From NCBI GenBank assembly GCA_002783525.1, contig PFGS01000283.1, positions 829 through 18,935 of the forward strand: a DNA stretch of 18,107 nucleotides, in the 5' to 3' direction. Position 1 is the stretch's first letter, and each line of letters begins with the position of its first letter. This stretch comes from Ignavibacteriales bacterium CG12_big_fil_rev_8_21_14_0_65_30_8 (GTDB lineage Bacteria; Bacteroidota; Ignavibacteria; Ignavibacteriales; Ignavibacteriaceae). The position numbers were made by a program, and so were the translations under genes. Of this stretch, positions 1 to 7,026 are shown in pieces. Below the pieces are notes generated by a model. It did not search any database. It worked only from the letters and a program-made list of their open reading frames with translations, and had not been told where the DNA came from.

Positions 1-270
1 ACACCTTATGAATATACCACAGTAGTTGATAAAGGAAAACAATTATTTCCAGCTCCGCAATGGCGTACTGTTCAAATTAAATATGATACAAGAATTCCGG
101 CCTTAGAAAAAGATTTAAGTAATTATGTGTTCAAGAAAAATAACACAAAGGGAAATTACATAGTTGATTGTAAACTTATTTACAGAAGAACTTTTAAAAC
201 TTGGTCTGATATGAAAAAATGGGATTTAAAAGATATTGTTTTATCAGAAAAGAAAATAAAAACAAAGTAA
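1..270 (+). CDS. C-terminal fragment of an unidentified protein
   Basis: Frame 1 is open from the window edge to a TAA at 268-270, giving 89 residues of C-terminus; the start lies outside the window. I see no CxxCH motif, membrane segment or catalytic signature in the visible part. It is rich in aromatic and charged residues, with a segment reading Y-R-R-T-F-K-T-W near its end and a lysine-rich tail. The frame stays open and ends 7 nt before the start of a diheme peroxidase lipoprotein, so it is probably the upstream member of the same operon. An extracytoplasmic or cytochrome-related protein would fit the neighbours, but that is inference from position only. Confidence 0.6.
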   Translation, partial: TPYEYTTVVDKGKQLFPAPQWRTVQIKYDTRIPALEKDLSNYVFKKNNTKGNYIVDCKLIYRRTFKTWSDMKKWDLKDIVLSEKKIKTK

Positions 271-277
271 TAAATAA

Positions 278-1300
278 TTGAAATCGAAATTATTAAAAAT
301 AGTTAGTATTATAATTGTCTTTTCCTTTATTGGTTGTTCAAATAAAAAAGAACAGAATAAAGTGATCACAAAATTAGATACACCTCTGGGATTAGAGAAT
401 CTGACCCAATACATTCCAAAGGATAATCCTTTAACAAAAGAAAAAATTTCATTAGGACGTGATCTGTTCTTTGATAAAAGATTATCTGTAGATGGGACTG
501 TTTCCTGTAGTTTTTGTCATAGCCCACTGTTAGGTTTTTCTGATGGAAGATATTTCGCATCGGGAGTATTTGGTCTAAAATCTAAAAGAAATACCACTAC
601 ATTATTAAATAGAATTTTTGCTCAAGAGAATTTTTGGGATGGCCGTGCAAAAAGCATAGAAGAAGTTATATCTGAGCATATTAAAGATCCGAATGTCTTT
701 GCAAATAATTTAGATAACATTATCAAATTATTAAAAGAAGATAAAAAATATATCAAAAAATTTAATAATGCTTTTAATTCTGATATTACCGGAGATGGTT
801 TAGTAAAAGCTATAGCAACTTTCATCCGAACACTAGTAACAGGTAATTCTCCTTATGATAAATTTCTTGCCGGGGATAAAAACGCATTATCAGAATCTGC
901 ACAGAGTGGATTAAAACTATTTATGAGCGATAGATTAAAATGTTCCGTTTGTCATTCCGGTCCAAACTTTTCTGATGAAAAATATCATAATAATGGGACA
1001 AAAATAAACAAAGAAAATCCAGATTTAGGCAGATATCTAATTACAAAAAATGATGAAGGTATGGGAAAGTTTAGAACTCCGACATTGAGGGATATTGGCA
1101 GAACATCACCTTATATGCACAATGGCAGTATTAAAGGTCTGCATGCCTTGGTTGATTTTTATAATAAAGGTGGAGAAAAAAACATTTACAAAAGTCCATT
1201 AATTAAACCGTTAAATTTAACTGATTCTGAGAAGAATGATTTGTTTAATTTTTTAAGAAGTTTAACCGGAACTAATGTCTATTTTTTTGGATATAGATGA
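278..1300 (+). CDS. Diheme cytochrome c peroxidase (CcpA/MauG family), lipoprotein
   Basis: Probable periplasmic enzyme reducing hydrogen peroxide to water with electrons from a c-type cytochrome or the quinol chain. The 340-residue product starts with a lipoprotein signal ending F-I-G-C (Cys20), so it should be membrane-anchored. Two heme-attachment motifs are visible: C-S-F-C-H at 77-81 and C-S-V-C-H at 222-226. W-D-G-R-A at 120-124 and P-Y-M-H-N-G at 278-283 are family signatures. Met280 falls where bacterial peroxidases carry the methionine ligand of the high-potential heme; MauG has tyrosine there, so a peroxidase is favoured over a MauG-type cofactor-maturing enzyme. The start is TTG without a clear Shine-Dalgarno site. 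No in-frame ATG comes before the signal peptide, so TTG is the only start that keeps it. The octaheme cytochrome gene follows after 36 nt. Confidence 0.93.
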   Translation: MKSKLLKIVSIIIVFSFIGCSNKKEQNKVITKLDTPLGLENLTQYIPKDNPLTKEKISLGRDLFFDKRLSVDGTVSCSFCHSPLLGFSDGRYFASGVFGLKSKRNTTTLLNRIFAQENFWDGRAKSIEEVISEHIKDPNVFANNLDNIIKLLKEDKKYIKKFNNAFNSDITGDGLVKAIATFIRTLVTGNSPYDKFLAGDKNALSESAQSGLKLFMSDRLKCSVCHSGPNFSDEKYHNNGTKINKENPDLGRYLITKNDEGMGKFRTPTLRDIGRTSPYMHNGSIKGLHALVDFYNKGGEKNIYKSPLIKPLNLTDSEKNDLFNFLRSLTGTNVYFFGYR

Positions 1301-1336
1301 AATAGTGTTTTATAAAAAATGAATTGAATATTTAAT

Positions 1337-3400
1337 ATGAAAAAGAAATTAATTTTTATTTTTATACTTATTCTAATATTAGCCCCTGTAGCAATTATTG
1401 TATTTAGCTCTAGTGCTCATTATTACAGAGAGGATATTGAAAATTGCCAAAACTGCCATACTCAGGATGGTGATTTAATTTTTATTAATACAATTAAGGA
1501 AGCTAAATATACCGGAACCGAAAGCTGCAAAGATTGTCATCAAGAAATTTATGATGCGTACATGAAAACACAAACAGGCCATTCAATGAGCAGAATGACT
1601 CCTTCTAATATGATTGAAAAATTTCCACAGGATTATACTGTATATGATTCTTCAAAAAATTATTATTATGAAATGATAAGGAACGGAGCTAAATTCTTTC
1701 AAAGAGAATATAGATTAGACCCTGCAGGAAAAGTTGTTCATCAAAGATTGATGGAGGTACAATATATAATTGGTTCGGGGACCAATTTGAGGATTTATTT
1801 TTATAATGAAAACGGAATGTACTATGAACTGCCTTTAACCTGGTATGTTCACAAACAAAAATGGGATTTGAGTCCCGGTTATAGAGAATTCAATAATAAT
1901 AGATTTTCAAGATTTGTAAGTAACATGTGTTTTTCCTGCCACAACGGACATATGTTTCAATTAAATAATGCAAACAACAGGTATAAAAATCCTATTCATA
2001 CCGGAATTGGATGTGAAGATTGTCACGGACCTGGAGATATTCATATAAGACAAATAAAAGATAATGCTTTTAGTGATCTGCCTGATAATGTTTTAACAAC
2101 AGTAAATCCTATAAAACTTTCACCTGAAAGAAGAAATGATGTTTGTTTGCAATGTCATTTAGAAGGTAAAAGTTGGGCATTACACGATAAAAAATCTTGG
2201 TTTGATTTTCGTCCCGGTTTATTATTAAATAATCACAGATCAGTTTATACAACTCAAAAACAAACCGTTCATACATTTAATGTTGCAAATACGGGCAGTC
2301 GTTTATTTATGAGTCCTTGTTTTAAAGATAGTCATGGTCAGTTAACTTGTGATTTTTGTCACCCATCTCATAATGTTTTTGAAGTTGATAAAGTAAGATT
2401 TAACAGGCAAACTTGTATGAAATGCCATCCTATGGAAGGTCTGCCTATGCGTGAATCGAGGTTTGCAGAATCAAGAGAAGATTGTAATCGATGCCATATG
2501 AATACAGTGCCTGCTACTAATACTTTGCATGGCGTTGTTGATACAGATCATTGGATAAGAATAAATTCTGATTTGGATCCTATAAACTGGTATCCTGAAA
2601 GACATCATGCAGAAAAATTGATTTTGGTTCCTGTAATTGATAAAGACGATATTGGTAAAGAATTAAGGCATGGAATTGCGTATTCAGAATATTATTTTAC
2701 GGAGGATAGAGAAAAATATTATTTGGATTCAGCATACTATTATTTAGGTGAGGGTTTAAAGAAAAATACCTCAAGTATTTATGGAAATTATTATATGGGG
2801 AGAATTGAAAGTGAAAGAAAAAATTACAAAAAAGCACTTGAATATTTAAATAAAGCAGTACAATTAGATCCAAATTATGCTGATGCATATTATGAAATTG
2901 CAAAAGTAAACAAATTACAGAAAAATTATAGTTCAGCTATTTCATCTATTAAAAATGCTATAAAGAATAAAGATGGTGAAGCTATTTACTTGGAATTTCT
3001 TGGAATTCTTTACTACGAAGCTGATTCTATAAAACAAGCTATTGAAGTTCTGAATAGATCAATAGAGATTGACAGCCAGAACCCTAATGTATTTTTTGTG
3101 CTCGGTAATATTTCAATATTTAAAACAAAAGAAACCAAAAAAGCATTAGAATATTATAAAAGGGCAGTATATTTAGATCCTGATCTTCCGGATGCGTTGG
3201 TTAATTTAGGAAATACATATGCATTATTGGGTCAATATGATAAAGCAGAAGAAACATATAAAAAAGAAATACTATTTAGAAAAAATTCGATTAATGCATT
3301 AGTAAATTTAGGAAAAATATATAAAATGCAGGGCAAAATTAATGAAGCTATAGGTCTATTTTCTAGAGCCAAAGTAATTGATCCAAGTGTTAGATTCTAA
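1337..3400 (+). CDS. Octaheme c-type cytochrome with C-terminal TPR repeats
   Basis: Exported electron-transfer protein of 687 residues; its redox partners are unknown. An N-terminal hydrophobic segment (about 4-24) serves as signal peptide or anchor. Eight CxxCH motifs begin at Cys37, 64, 198, 226, 270, 338, 360 and 383. The region around Cys64, with a downstream G-H-S-M (81-84), resembles the cytochrome c554-type multiheme family. Cys328, lying before the motif at 338, is not in a CxxCH and looks like the conserved extra cysteine I associate with this TPR-cytochrome group. From about 481 to 685 there are six 34-residue TPR units with typical A-L-E-Y / A-V-x-L-D-P spacing, suggesting a protein-docking tail. 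The diheme peroxidase upstream is a possible partner. There is no Shine-Dalgarno site; the ATG is the first start giving a signal sequence. Hydroxylamine- or nitrite-type activity cannot be claimed from the sequence. Confidence 0.9.
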   Translation: MKKKLIFIFILILILAPVAIIVFSSSAHYYREDIENCQNCHTQDGDLIFINTIKEAKYTGTESCKDCHQEIYDAYMKTQTGHSMSRMTPSNMIEKFPQDYTVYDSSKNYYYEMIRNGAKFFQREYRLDPAGKVVHQRLMEVQYIIGSGTNLRIYFYNENGMYYELPLTWYVHKQKWDLSPGYREFNNNRFSRFVSNMCFSCHNGHMFQLNNANNRYKNPIHTGIGCEDCHGPGDIHIRQIKDNAFSDLPDNVLTTVNPIKLSPERRNDVCLQCHLEGKSWALHDKKSWFDFRPGLLLNNHRSVYTTQKQTVHTFNVANTGSRLFMSPCFKDSHGQLTCDFCHPSHNVFEVDKVRFNRQTCMKCHPMEGLPMRESRFAESREDCNRCHMNTVPATNTLHGVVDTDHWIRINSDLDPINWYPERHHAEKLILVPVIDKDDIGKELRHGIAYSEYYFTEDREKYYLDSAYYYLGEGLKKNTSSIYGNYYMGRIESERKNYKKALEYLNKAVQLDPNYADAYYEIAKVNKLQKNYSSAISSIKNAIKNKDGEAIYLEFLGILYYEADSIKQAIEVLNRSIEIDSQNPNVFFVLGNISIFKTKETKKALEYYKRAVYLDPDLPDALVNLGNTYALLGQYDKAEETYKKEILFRKNSINALVNLGKIYKMQGKINEAIGLFSRAKVIDPSVRF

Positions 3401-3427
3401 ATTCAGATAAAATAATATAAGGGACTC

Positions 3428-4543
3428 ATGAATGCTAATGATCAAATTTTTGCAGATGATTTAATTATTAAAACTAAAAATAAATTTTTTAATACAACAG
3501 AATATTATTTAAGTAATAATAAGATTGTTAATATTATAGTTAATCAAACAACTGAGAATTTAGAACAAATCTTAGAACAAATTAAAAATTATTTACTTGA
3601 TAAAAATTATAAAATATTTTCACAGTTTCTTTTTGCTAACTCCTTTTATGAAAATGAAAATAAAATTTTAGCTGAAAAATATTTTAACTCACTTACCTGG
3701 CCTGTTACAGTTATAAAACAAGATGATAATATTTGGGGAACCATAATTACTGCAATAAAATCCAACCAATTAGAAACTATTTATCAAAATAATAATGTAA
3801 TTGGCAACGTCTTCCAAGATGAATATGCTGATTATTGTTATCTTGGTGGATTAGCAAATTATACGAAAAAAGATGCTAAATCATTATTTCAAATTGTTGA
3901 GAGTGAATTAAATAGAGTTGAAATGCATTTTAATAATATTATAAGAACTTGGTTCTATCTAAATAATTTAATAAGCTGGTATGATGAATTTAATAAAGAA
4001 AGAAGTGATTATTTTGTAGCTGCAGATATATTTAACAATATGATACCTGCAAGCACGGGAATTAGTGCTAGTAATAATGAAAATAGTAATTTACTTTCAT
4101 CAGTATTTTCTGTCAAAACAAAAAAAAATAATATTAAAATATTTTCTGTCGTATCACCTCTTCAATGTCCGGCTGTTGATTATAAAAGCTCTTTCAGTCG
4201 AGCAGTTGAAATAGATCATCCTGATTATAGACAATTAATTATTTCTGGTACTGCTAGTATTGATCCAGAAGGAAATACTGCTCATGTTGGTGATATTTAC
4301 AAACAAATTTCTCTTACTATGGATGTTGTAAAAGCCATATTGAATTCTAGAAATATGGTTTGGGAAAATGTAACCAAAGGGATTGTTTATTTTAAAGATA
4401 TTGCAGATATTAAAACATTTAATGATTATTGCGAATATAACAATATTACTAATTTGCCTTTGGCCATGTTAAAAGCCGATATTTGTAGGGAAGAATTATT
4501 ATTTGAGATTGAAATGGATGCTGTAGAAATTAAAAATAATTAA
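3428..4543 (+). CDS. Chorismatase-like protein (FkbO/Hyg5/XanB2 superfamily) with C-terminal RidA-type domain
   Basis: A 371-residue protein without signal peptide. The N-terminal half is poorly conserved up to about residue 120. A G-N-V-F segment follows, then R-T-W-F-Y-L (173-178), W-Y-D-E-F-N (184-189) and P-A-S-T-G-I (207-212). The C-terminal half carries S-P-L-Q-C-P-A (243-249), S-G-T-A-S (273-277) and L-L-F-E-I-E (357-362), a YjgF/RidA-type fold. This two-part plan is that of chorismatases, which hydrolyse chorismate to hydroxybenzoates or a dihydroxycyclohexadiene acid plus pyruvate. Glu360 is the likely catalytic glutamate, with Cys353 seven residues before it. An AAGGGA Shine-Dalgarno site precedes the ATG. 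DAHP synthase, the first enzyme of the chorismate pathway, starts 4 nt downstream, which supports an aromatic role. Databases may call such proteins only a RidA-like deaminase or endoribonuclease; the substrate is unproven. Confidence 0.72.
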   Translation: MNANDQIFADDLIIKTKNKFFNTTEYYLSNNKIVNIIVNQTTENLEQILEQIKNYLLDKNYKIFSQFLFANSFYENENKILAEKYFNSLTWPVTVIKQDDNIWGTIITAIKSNQLETIYQNNNVIGNVFQDEYADYCYLGGLANYTKKDAKSLFQIVESELNRVEMHFNNIIRTWFYLNNLISWYDEFNKERSDYFVAADIFNNMIPASTGISASNNENSNLLSSVFSVKTKKNNIKIFSVVSPLQCPAVDYKSSFSRAVEIDHPDYRQLIISGTASIDPEGNTAHVGDIYKQISLTMDVVKAILNSRNMVWENVTKGIVYFKDIADIKTFNDYCEYNNITNLPLAMLKADICREELLFEIEMDAVEIKNN

Positions 4544-4547
4544 GAAT

Positions 4548-5396
4548 ATGGAAGACTTAAAGAATACAAAAATTTGGAAGAGAAATAAAAATCATAATAC
4601 AATTGTAAAGTGTAATGATGTAAATTTTGGAGAAGGATTTTTTACCGTAATTGCCGGTCCTTGTGCAATTGAAAATAGTGAAATGGCTTTAAAGACTGCA
4701 AAAGAAGTGGAGAAGTTAGGTGCTTCAGTCTTTCGTAGTTCATTATTTAAACCCAGAACTTCGCCTTATAGTTTTCAAGGAATTGGTAAAGAAGGTGTAA
4801 ACATTCTTGCTGAAATAAGATCTCAAACAAATCTATTATTAGAATCAGAAGTATTAAGTGAAGAGCATCTCGATATTTTAATTGATCATATTGATATAAT
4901 TAGAATTGGGTCACGAAATATGGACAATTATGAACTCTTGAAAATTGTTGGTAAAATTAATAAACCTGTGATTCTAAAAAGAGGAATGAGTTCAACACTA
5001 AAAGAGTTTTTATTTGCTGCTGAATACATAATTGAAGCCGGTAACGAACAAATTATTTTATGCGAAAGAGGAATAAGGAGTTTTGATAATTACACAAGAA
5101 ATACTTTGGATATTCTCGCAATTCCATCATTAAAAGAATTAACGCATTTACCGGTAATTGTAGATCCATCACACAGCACAGGGAAAAGAAGTCTTGTACC
5201 TTCGGCATCAAAAGCTGCTATTGCTGCAGGAGCTGACGGTCTGATGATTGAAGTGCATCCGGATCCAACAAAAGCTCTCTCAGACGGAGAACAATCAATT
5301 GATTTTTTTACTTTTGAAAAGTTGATGAAAGAGATTAAAAAGTTACTTGAAATTTTTGATAAATCTACTATTTTTAAAAATGAATTAAGTAATTAA
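4548..5396 (+). CDS. aroF: 3-deoxy-7-phosphoheptulonate (DAHP) synthase, type I-beta, without regulatory domain
   Basis: Condenses phosphoenolpyruvate with erythrose 4-phosphate, the committed step of the shikimate/chorismate pathway, in the cytosol. The 282 residues form one TIM barrel. G-P-C-A (37-40), K-P-R-T-S-P-Y-S-F-Q-G (68-78), D-P-S-H-S (206-210), E-V-H-P (235-238) and S-D-G-E-Q (245-249) provide the expected metal ligands Cys39, His209, Glu235 and Asp246. K-P-R-T-S separates it from the related KDO-8-phosphate synthases. Only about 30 residues precede the barrel, so neither the N-terminal ferredoxin-like domain nor a chorismate mutase/ACT domain is present, and feedback control by those domains should be absent. 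One oddity: the usual R-G-G-A before F-K-P-R-T reads R-S-S-L (63-66). The gene follows the chorismatase-like gene by 4 nt and is probably translated with it. Confidence 0.92.
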   Translation: MEDLKNTKIWKRNKNHNTIVKCNDVNFGEGFFTVIAGPCAIENSEMALKTAKEVEKLGASVFRSSLFKPRTSPYSFQGIGKEGVNILAEIRSQTNLLLESEVLSEEHLDILIDHIDIIRIGSRNMDNYELLKIVGKINKPVILKRGMSSTLKEFLFAAEYIIEAGNEQIILCERGIRSFDNYTRNTLDILAIPSLKELTHLPVIVDPSHSTGKRSLVPSASKAAIAAGADGLMIEVHPDPTKALSDGEQSIDFFTFEKLMKEIKKLLEIFDKSTIFKNELSN

Positions 5397-5413
5397 TTTT
5401 GGGAGGAGGGGAA

Positions 5414-5899
5414 ATGATTGATAAATTAAAATATTTATTAGTATGCATTATTATTATTACATTTTTTCAAATTGGTTGTGACCTACTTACTAATAATTCT
5501 AAGAAAGAAATAGAAACTCGAAAAACTGTTCTAAATAATGGAATTGAATATACATTAACAATTGAAAAAAATGTCTATTTAATAACAGATTCTCTAAAAA
5601 TAGAATTTTTAATTACTAACAAGGGAATTACTAGTAAGAGTTTTGATTTTAATAATTATCAACAAATTGGCTTTATGTTGAAAGATGGAGACAATAATAT
5701 TGATATAAGCTATCCATTTGTAGTTTCTCCTGCTTTAAGTCATTTTAAATTAGAACCAAGCCAAAATAAAAAGTATTCTATTTCACGTCCTTTTAAAAAT
5801 CATAATGGAAATTATATTAGCAGAGGTGGATATACTTTATCTGTTTATTTATTAAATGGTAATTCACAGGAAGTAACTCTTAAAATTACTATTTTATAA
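5414..5899 (+). CDS. Small lipoprotein with BsuPI-like domain
   Basis: I place the start at ATG 5414. The GGGAGGAGGGG tract at 5400-5410 is an unusually strong Shine-Dalgarno site only for this ATG, whereas an upstream in-frame TTG (5399) would put the ribosome site inside the coding sequence. The 161-residue product begins with a hydrophobic stretch and a lipobox F-Q-I-G-C (Cys22), so it is a lipoprotein. The rest is predicted beta-rich. An L-x-I-E-F-x-I-T-N-K-G strand, a P-S-Q-N-K-K-Y segment and a terminal R-G-G-Y-T-L strand resemble the BsuPI (intracellular proteinase inhibitor) immunoglobulin-like fold. The fold call is moderate and the function unknown. It starts 17 nt after the DAHP synthase stop, so it is probably co-transcribed, but a metabolic link is not evident. 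Confidence 0.75.
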   Translation: MIDKLKYLLVCIIIITFFQIGCDLLTNNSKKEIETRKTVLNNGIEYTLTIEKNVYLITDSLKIEFLITNKGITSKSFDFNNYQQIGFMLKDGDNNIDISYPFVVSPALSHFKLEPSQNKKYSISRPFKNHNGNYISRGGYTLSVYLLNGNSQEVTLKITIL

Positions 5900-5953
5900 T
5901 TTTTTATCATTTCTTTTAATAAATTTACTTTATCATAAAATATTTAAGTATTT

Positions 5954-6027
5954 GCGCCCATAGTTCAAATGGATAGAACGTTAGATTCCGGTTCTAAAGG
6001 TTGGAGGTTCGAGTCCTCCTGGGCGTA
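5954..6027 (+). tRNA. tRNA-Arg (anticodon CCG)
   Basis: A complete cloverleaf folds here. The acceptor stem is GCGCCCA (5954-5960) with TGGGCGT (6020-6026), including a G-T first pair. The D stem is GTTC/GAAC, the anticodon stem TTAGA/TCTAA around the loop TTCCGGT, and the T arm GGAGG-TTCGAGT-CCTCC. The anticodon at loop positions 3-5 is CCG, decoding the arginine codon CGG. The discriminator base is A and CCA is not encoded, so the tail must be added after transcription. CGG codons look rare in the neighbouring genes, so this is probably a minor isoacceptor. Confidence 0.96.
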
Positions 6028-6218
6028 CAAAAATAAAGGTTATTATAATAAATCACACTTTTTACAAACCAGCCTAAAATTGATGAAAACTTGCCAGTTT
6101 TTATTCAAAACCTATATGTTTTTCATCATTTATTAGCATTTTTAATTAAATTATTTCTGGAAGATTGAAATATTTAGTTGTAAATTTACTATCTAATATT
6201 TTTGTAAATACACTTATT

Positions 6219-6223
6219 AAGGA
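6219..6223 (+). promoter_or_regulatory. Shine-Dalgarno site deciding the start at 6231
   Basis: AAGGA lies 7 nt before ATG 6231. An earlier in-frame TTG at 6165 has no such site and would add 22 residues that do not belong to the family N-terminus. Confidence 0.6.
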
Positions 6224-6230
6224 AAACTTA

Positions 6231-6917
6231 ATGCTAAAGAAAAAGAAAAAAATTAGTAGGCACCACATCAAAGAAGATAAACTAATCACTACCTTTAATA
6301 ATACCCTGGCTTTTGTCGATGAATATAAATCTAAGATTATGCTTTACGGTGGTGTTAGTTTAGTAGCAATCTTTTTAGTTATATTTTTTGTAAACAGAAA
6401 TATTCAACAAAATCAAAAAGCTGGTTTAGAGTTATCAAGAATGATACCTATTTATGACAATGGAAGTTATCTTGAAGCAATCGATGGGAAATTGGGAACA
6501 AATCTATTAGGATTTAAAAAAATAGCTGAAGATTATGATGGAACTGAAAATGGAGAAATTGCAAAAATTTATTTAGCAAACTCATATAGCTTTTTAGGCA
6601 AATATGAAGAAGCATATAAATACTATAAAGATTATGATGGAAGTATTGATATGTATAAAGCTGCCTCTTTAGCAGGGCAAGGTGATTATTTTGCAGCCAA
6701 AAAAGATTTTGCTAAAGCTGCTGAATTATTTAATAATGCTTTTAACGTGAGTGAACTAAATGCTTTAAATTCAGAATATCTTTTAAAAGCCGGAATAAAC
6801 TATTTAAAAACTGGAAATAAGACAAAAGCAAAAGAATTATTCAATCTTATAAAAGTTGATTATAAAACATCTACTGTTGCTAATCAGGTAGATAAATATC
6901 TGGCACAAGCTGAATAA
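6231..6917 (+). CDS. Membrane-anchored TPR protein (YfgM/TPR_21-like)
   Basis: A 228-residue protein with start at ATG 6231, supported by AAGGA 7 nt upstream. The N-terminus is a lysine-rich cytosolic tail (K-K-K-K-K, then K-E-D-K-L). One transmembrane helix follows at about 36-55, and then an extracytoplasmic helical domain with TPR-like units (about 90-225), for example A-K-I-Y-L-A-N-S-Y followed by G-K-Y-E-E-A. This order matches YfgM and its Bacteroidota relatives, which sit in the inner membrane near the Sec translocon and help envelope protein folding. The function here is inferred from architecture only. The gene lies 204 nt after the tRNA and 109 nt before efp, in the same orientation, but a candidate promoter and T-tract in the gap may separate them. 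Confidence 0.75.
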   Translation: MLKKKKKISRHHIKEDKLITTFNNTLAFVDEYKSKIMLYGGVSLVAIFLVIFFVNRNIQQNQKAGLELSRMIPIYDNGSYLEAIDGKLGTNLLGFKKIAEDYDGTENGEIAKIYLANSYSFLGKYEEAYKYYKDYDGSIDMYKAASLAGQGDYFAAKKDFAKAAELFNNAFNVSELNALNSEYLLKAGINYLKTGNKTKAKELFNLIKVDYKTSTVANQVDKYLAQAE

Positions 6918-6968
6918 TTCATAATTAATCTAATTAAATAATATAGAAATTTTGATAAAAAGGGATTC

Positions 6969-6997
6969 TTGACATTGAAGATGTAGATTTCTATTTT
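6969..6997 (+). promoter_or_regulatory. Candidate promoter for efp-accB-accC
   Basis: A perfect TTGACA (6969-6974) is followed after 17 bp by TATTTT (6992-6997; 4 of 6 against TATAAT). Transcription would begin about 20 nt before the efp ATG. The same stretch also contains a dyad (ATAGAAAT 6943-6950 with ATTTCTAT 6987-6994) running into nine T residues, which could instead be a terminator of the preceding gene. The two readings overlap. Confidence 0.4.
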
Positions 6998-7026
6998 TTT
7001 TTAACATTATATTCATACTTAAATTT

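Larger units (their letters stand above)
5900..6230. other. Intergenic stretch containing only the tRNA
   Basis: About 330 bases without a protein gene. They hold the tRNA-Arg at 5954-6027, a very AT-rich leader before it in which I find no convincing -35/-10 pair, and a 133-nt segment between the tRNA and the Shine-Dalgarno site of the next gene. That segment contains an imperfect inverted repeat (TGATGAAAA at 6081-6089 against TTTTCATCA at 6120-6128) and a competing short hairpin (AAAACT 6086-6091 / AGTTTT 6096-6101, loop TGCC). A weak tRNA-transcript terminator is the likeliest use. Confidence 0.5.

Noticed and set aside
2319..2336. A ninth, CX4H-type heme site (Cys328 to His333) in the octaheme cytochrome
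   Set aside because: The cysteine is alone, without the second cysteine needed for attachment, and appears to be a family-conserved structural cysteine, so I counted eight hemes.
2697..2903. Minus-strand open frame inside the octaheme cytochrome gene
   Set aside because: It lies opposite the start of the well supported TPR region, has low-complexity composition and no start context.
3428..4543. Plain RidA enamine deaminase
   Set aside because: The protein is about three times RidA length, and the R-T-W-F-Y-L, W-Y-D-E-F-N and S-P-L-Q-C-P-A motifs belong to the chorismatase-type layout rather than to stand-alone RidA.
6081..6128. Inverted repeat TGATGAAAA/TTTTCATCA with a nested AAAACT/AGTTTT hairpin between the tRNA and the YfgM-like gene
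   Set aside because: Pure A/T arms of this length arise easily in such DNA, and the two structures exclude each other. At most a weak terminator of the tRNA transcript.
5941..6130. Possible integrated element at the tRNA-Arg gene
   Set aside because: No repeat of the tRNA 3' end, no integrase and no change in gene style on either side; the flanking genes look like core chromosome.
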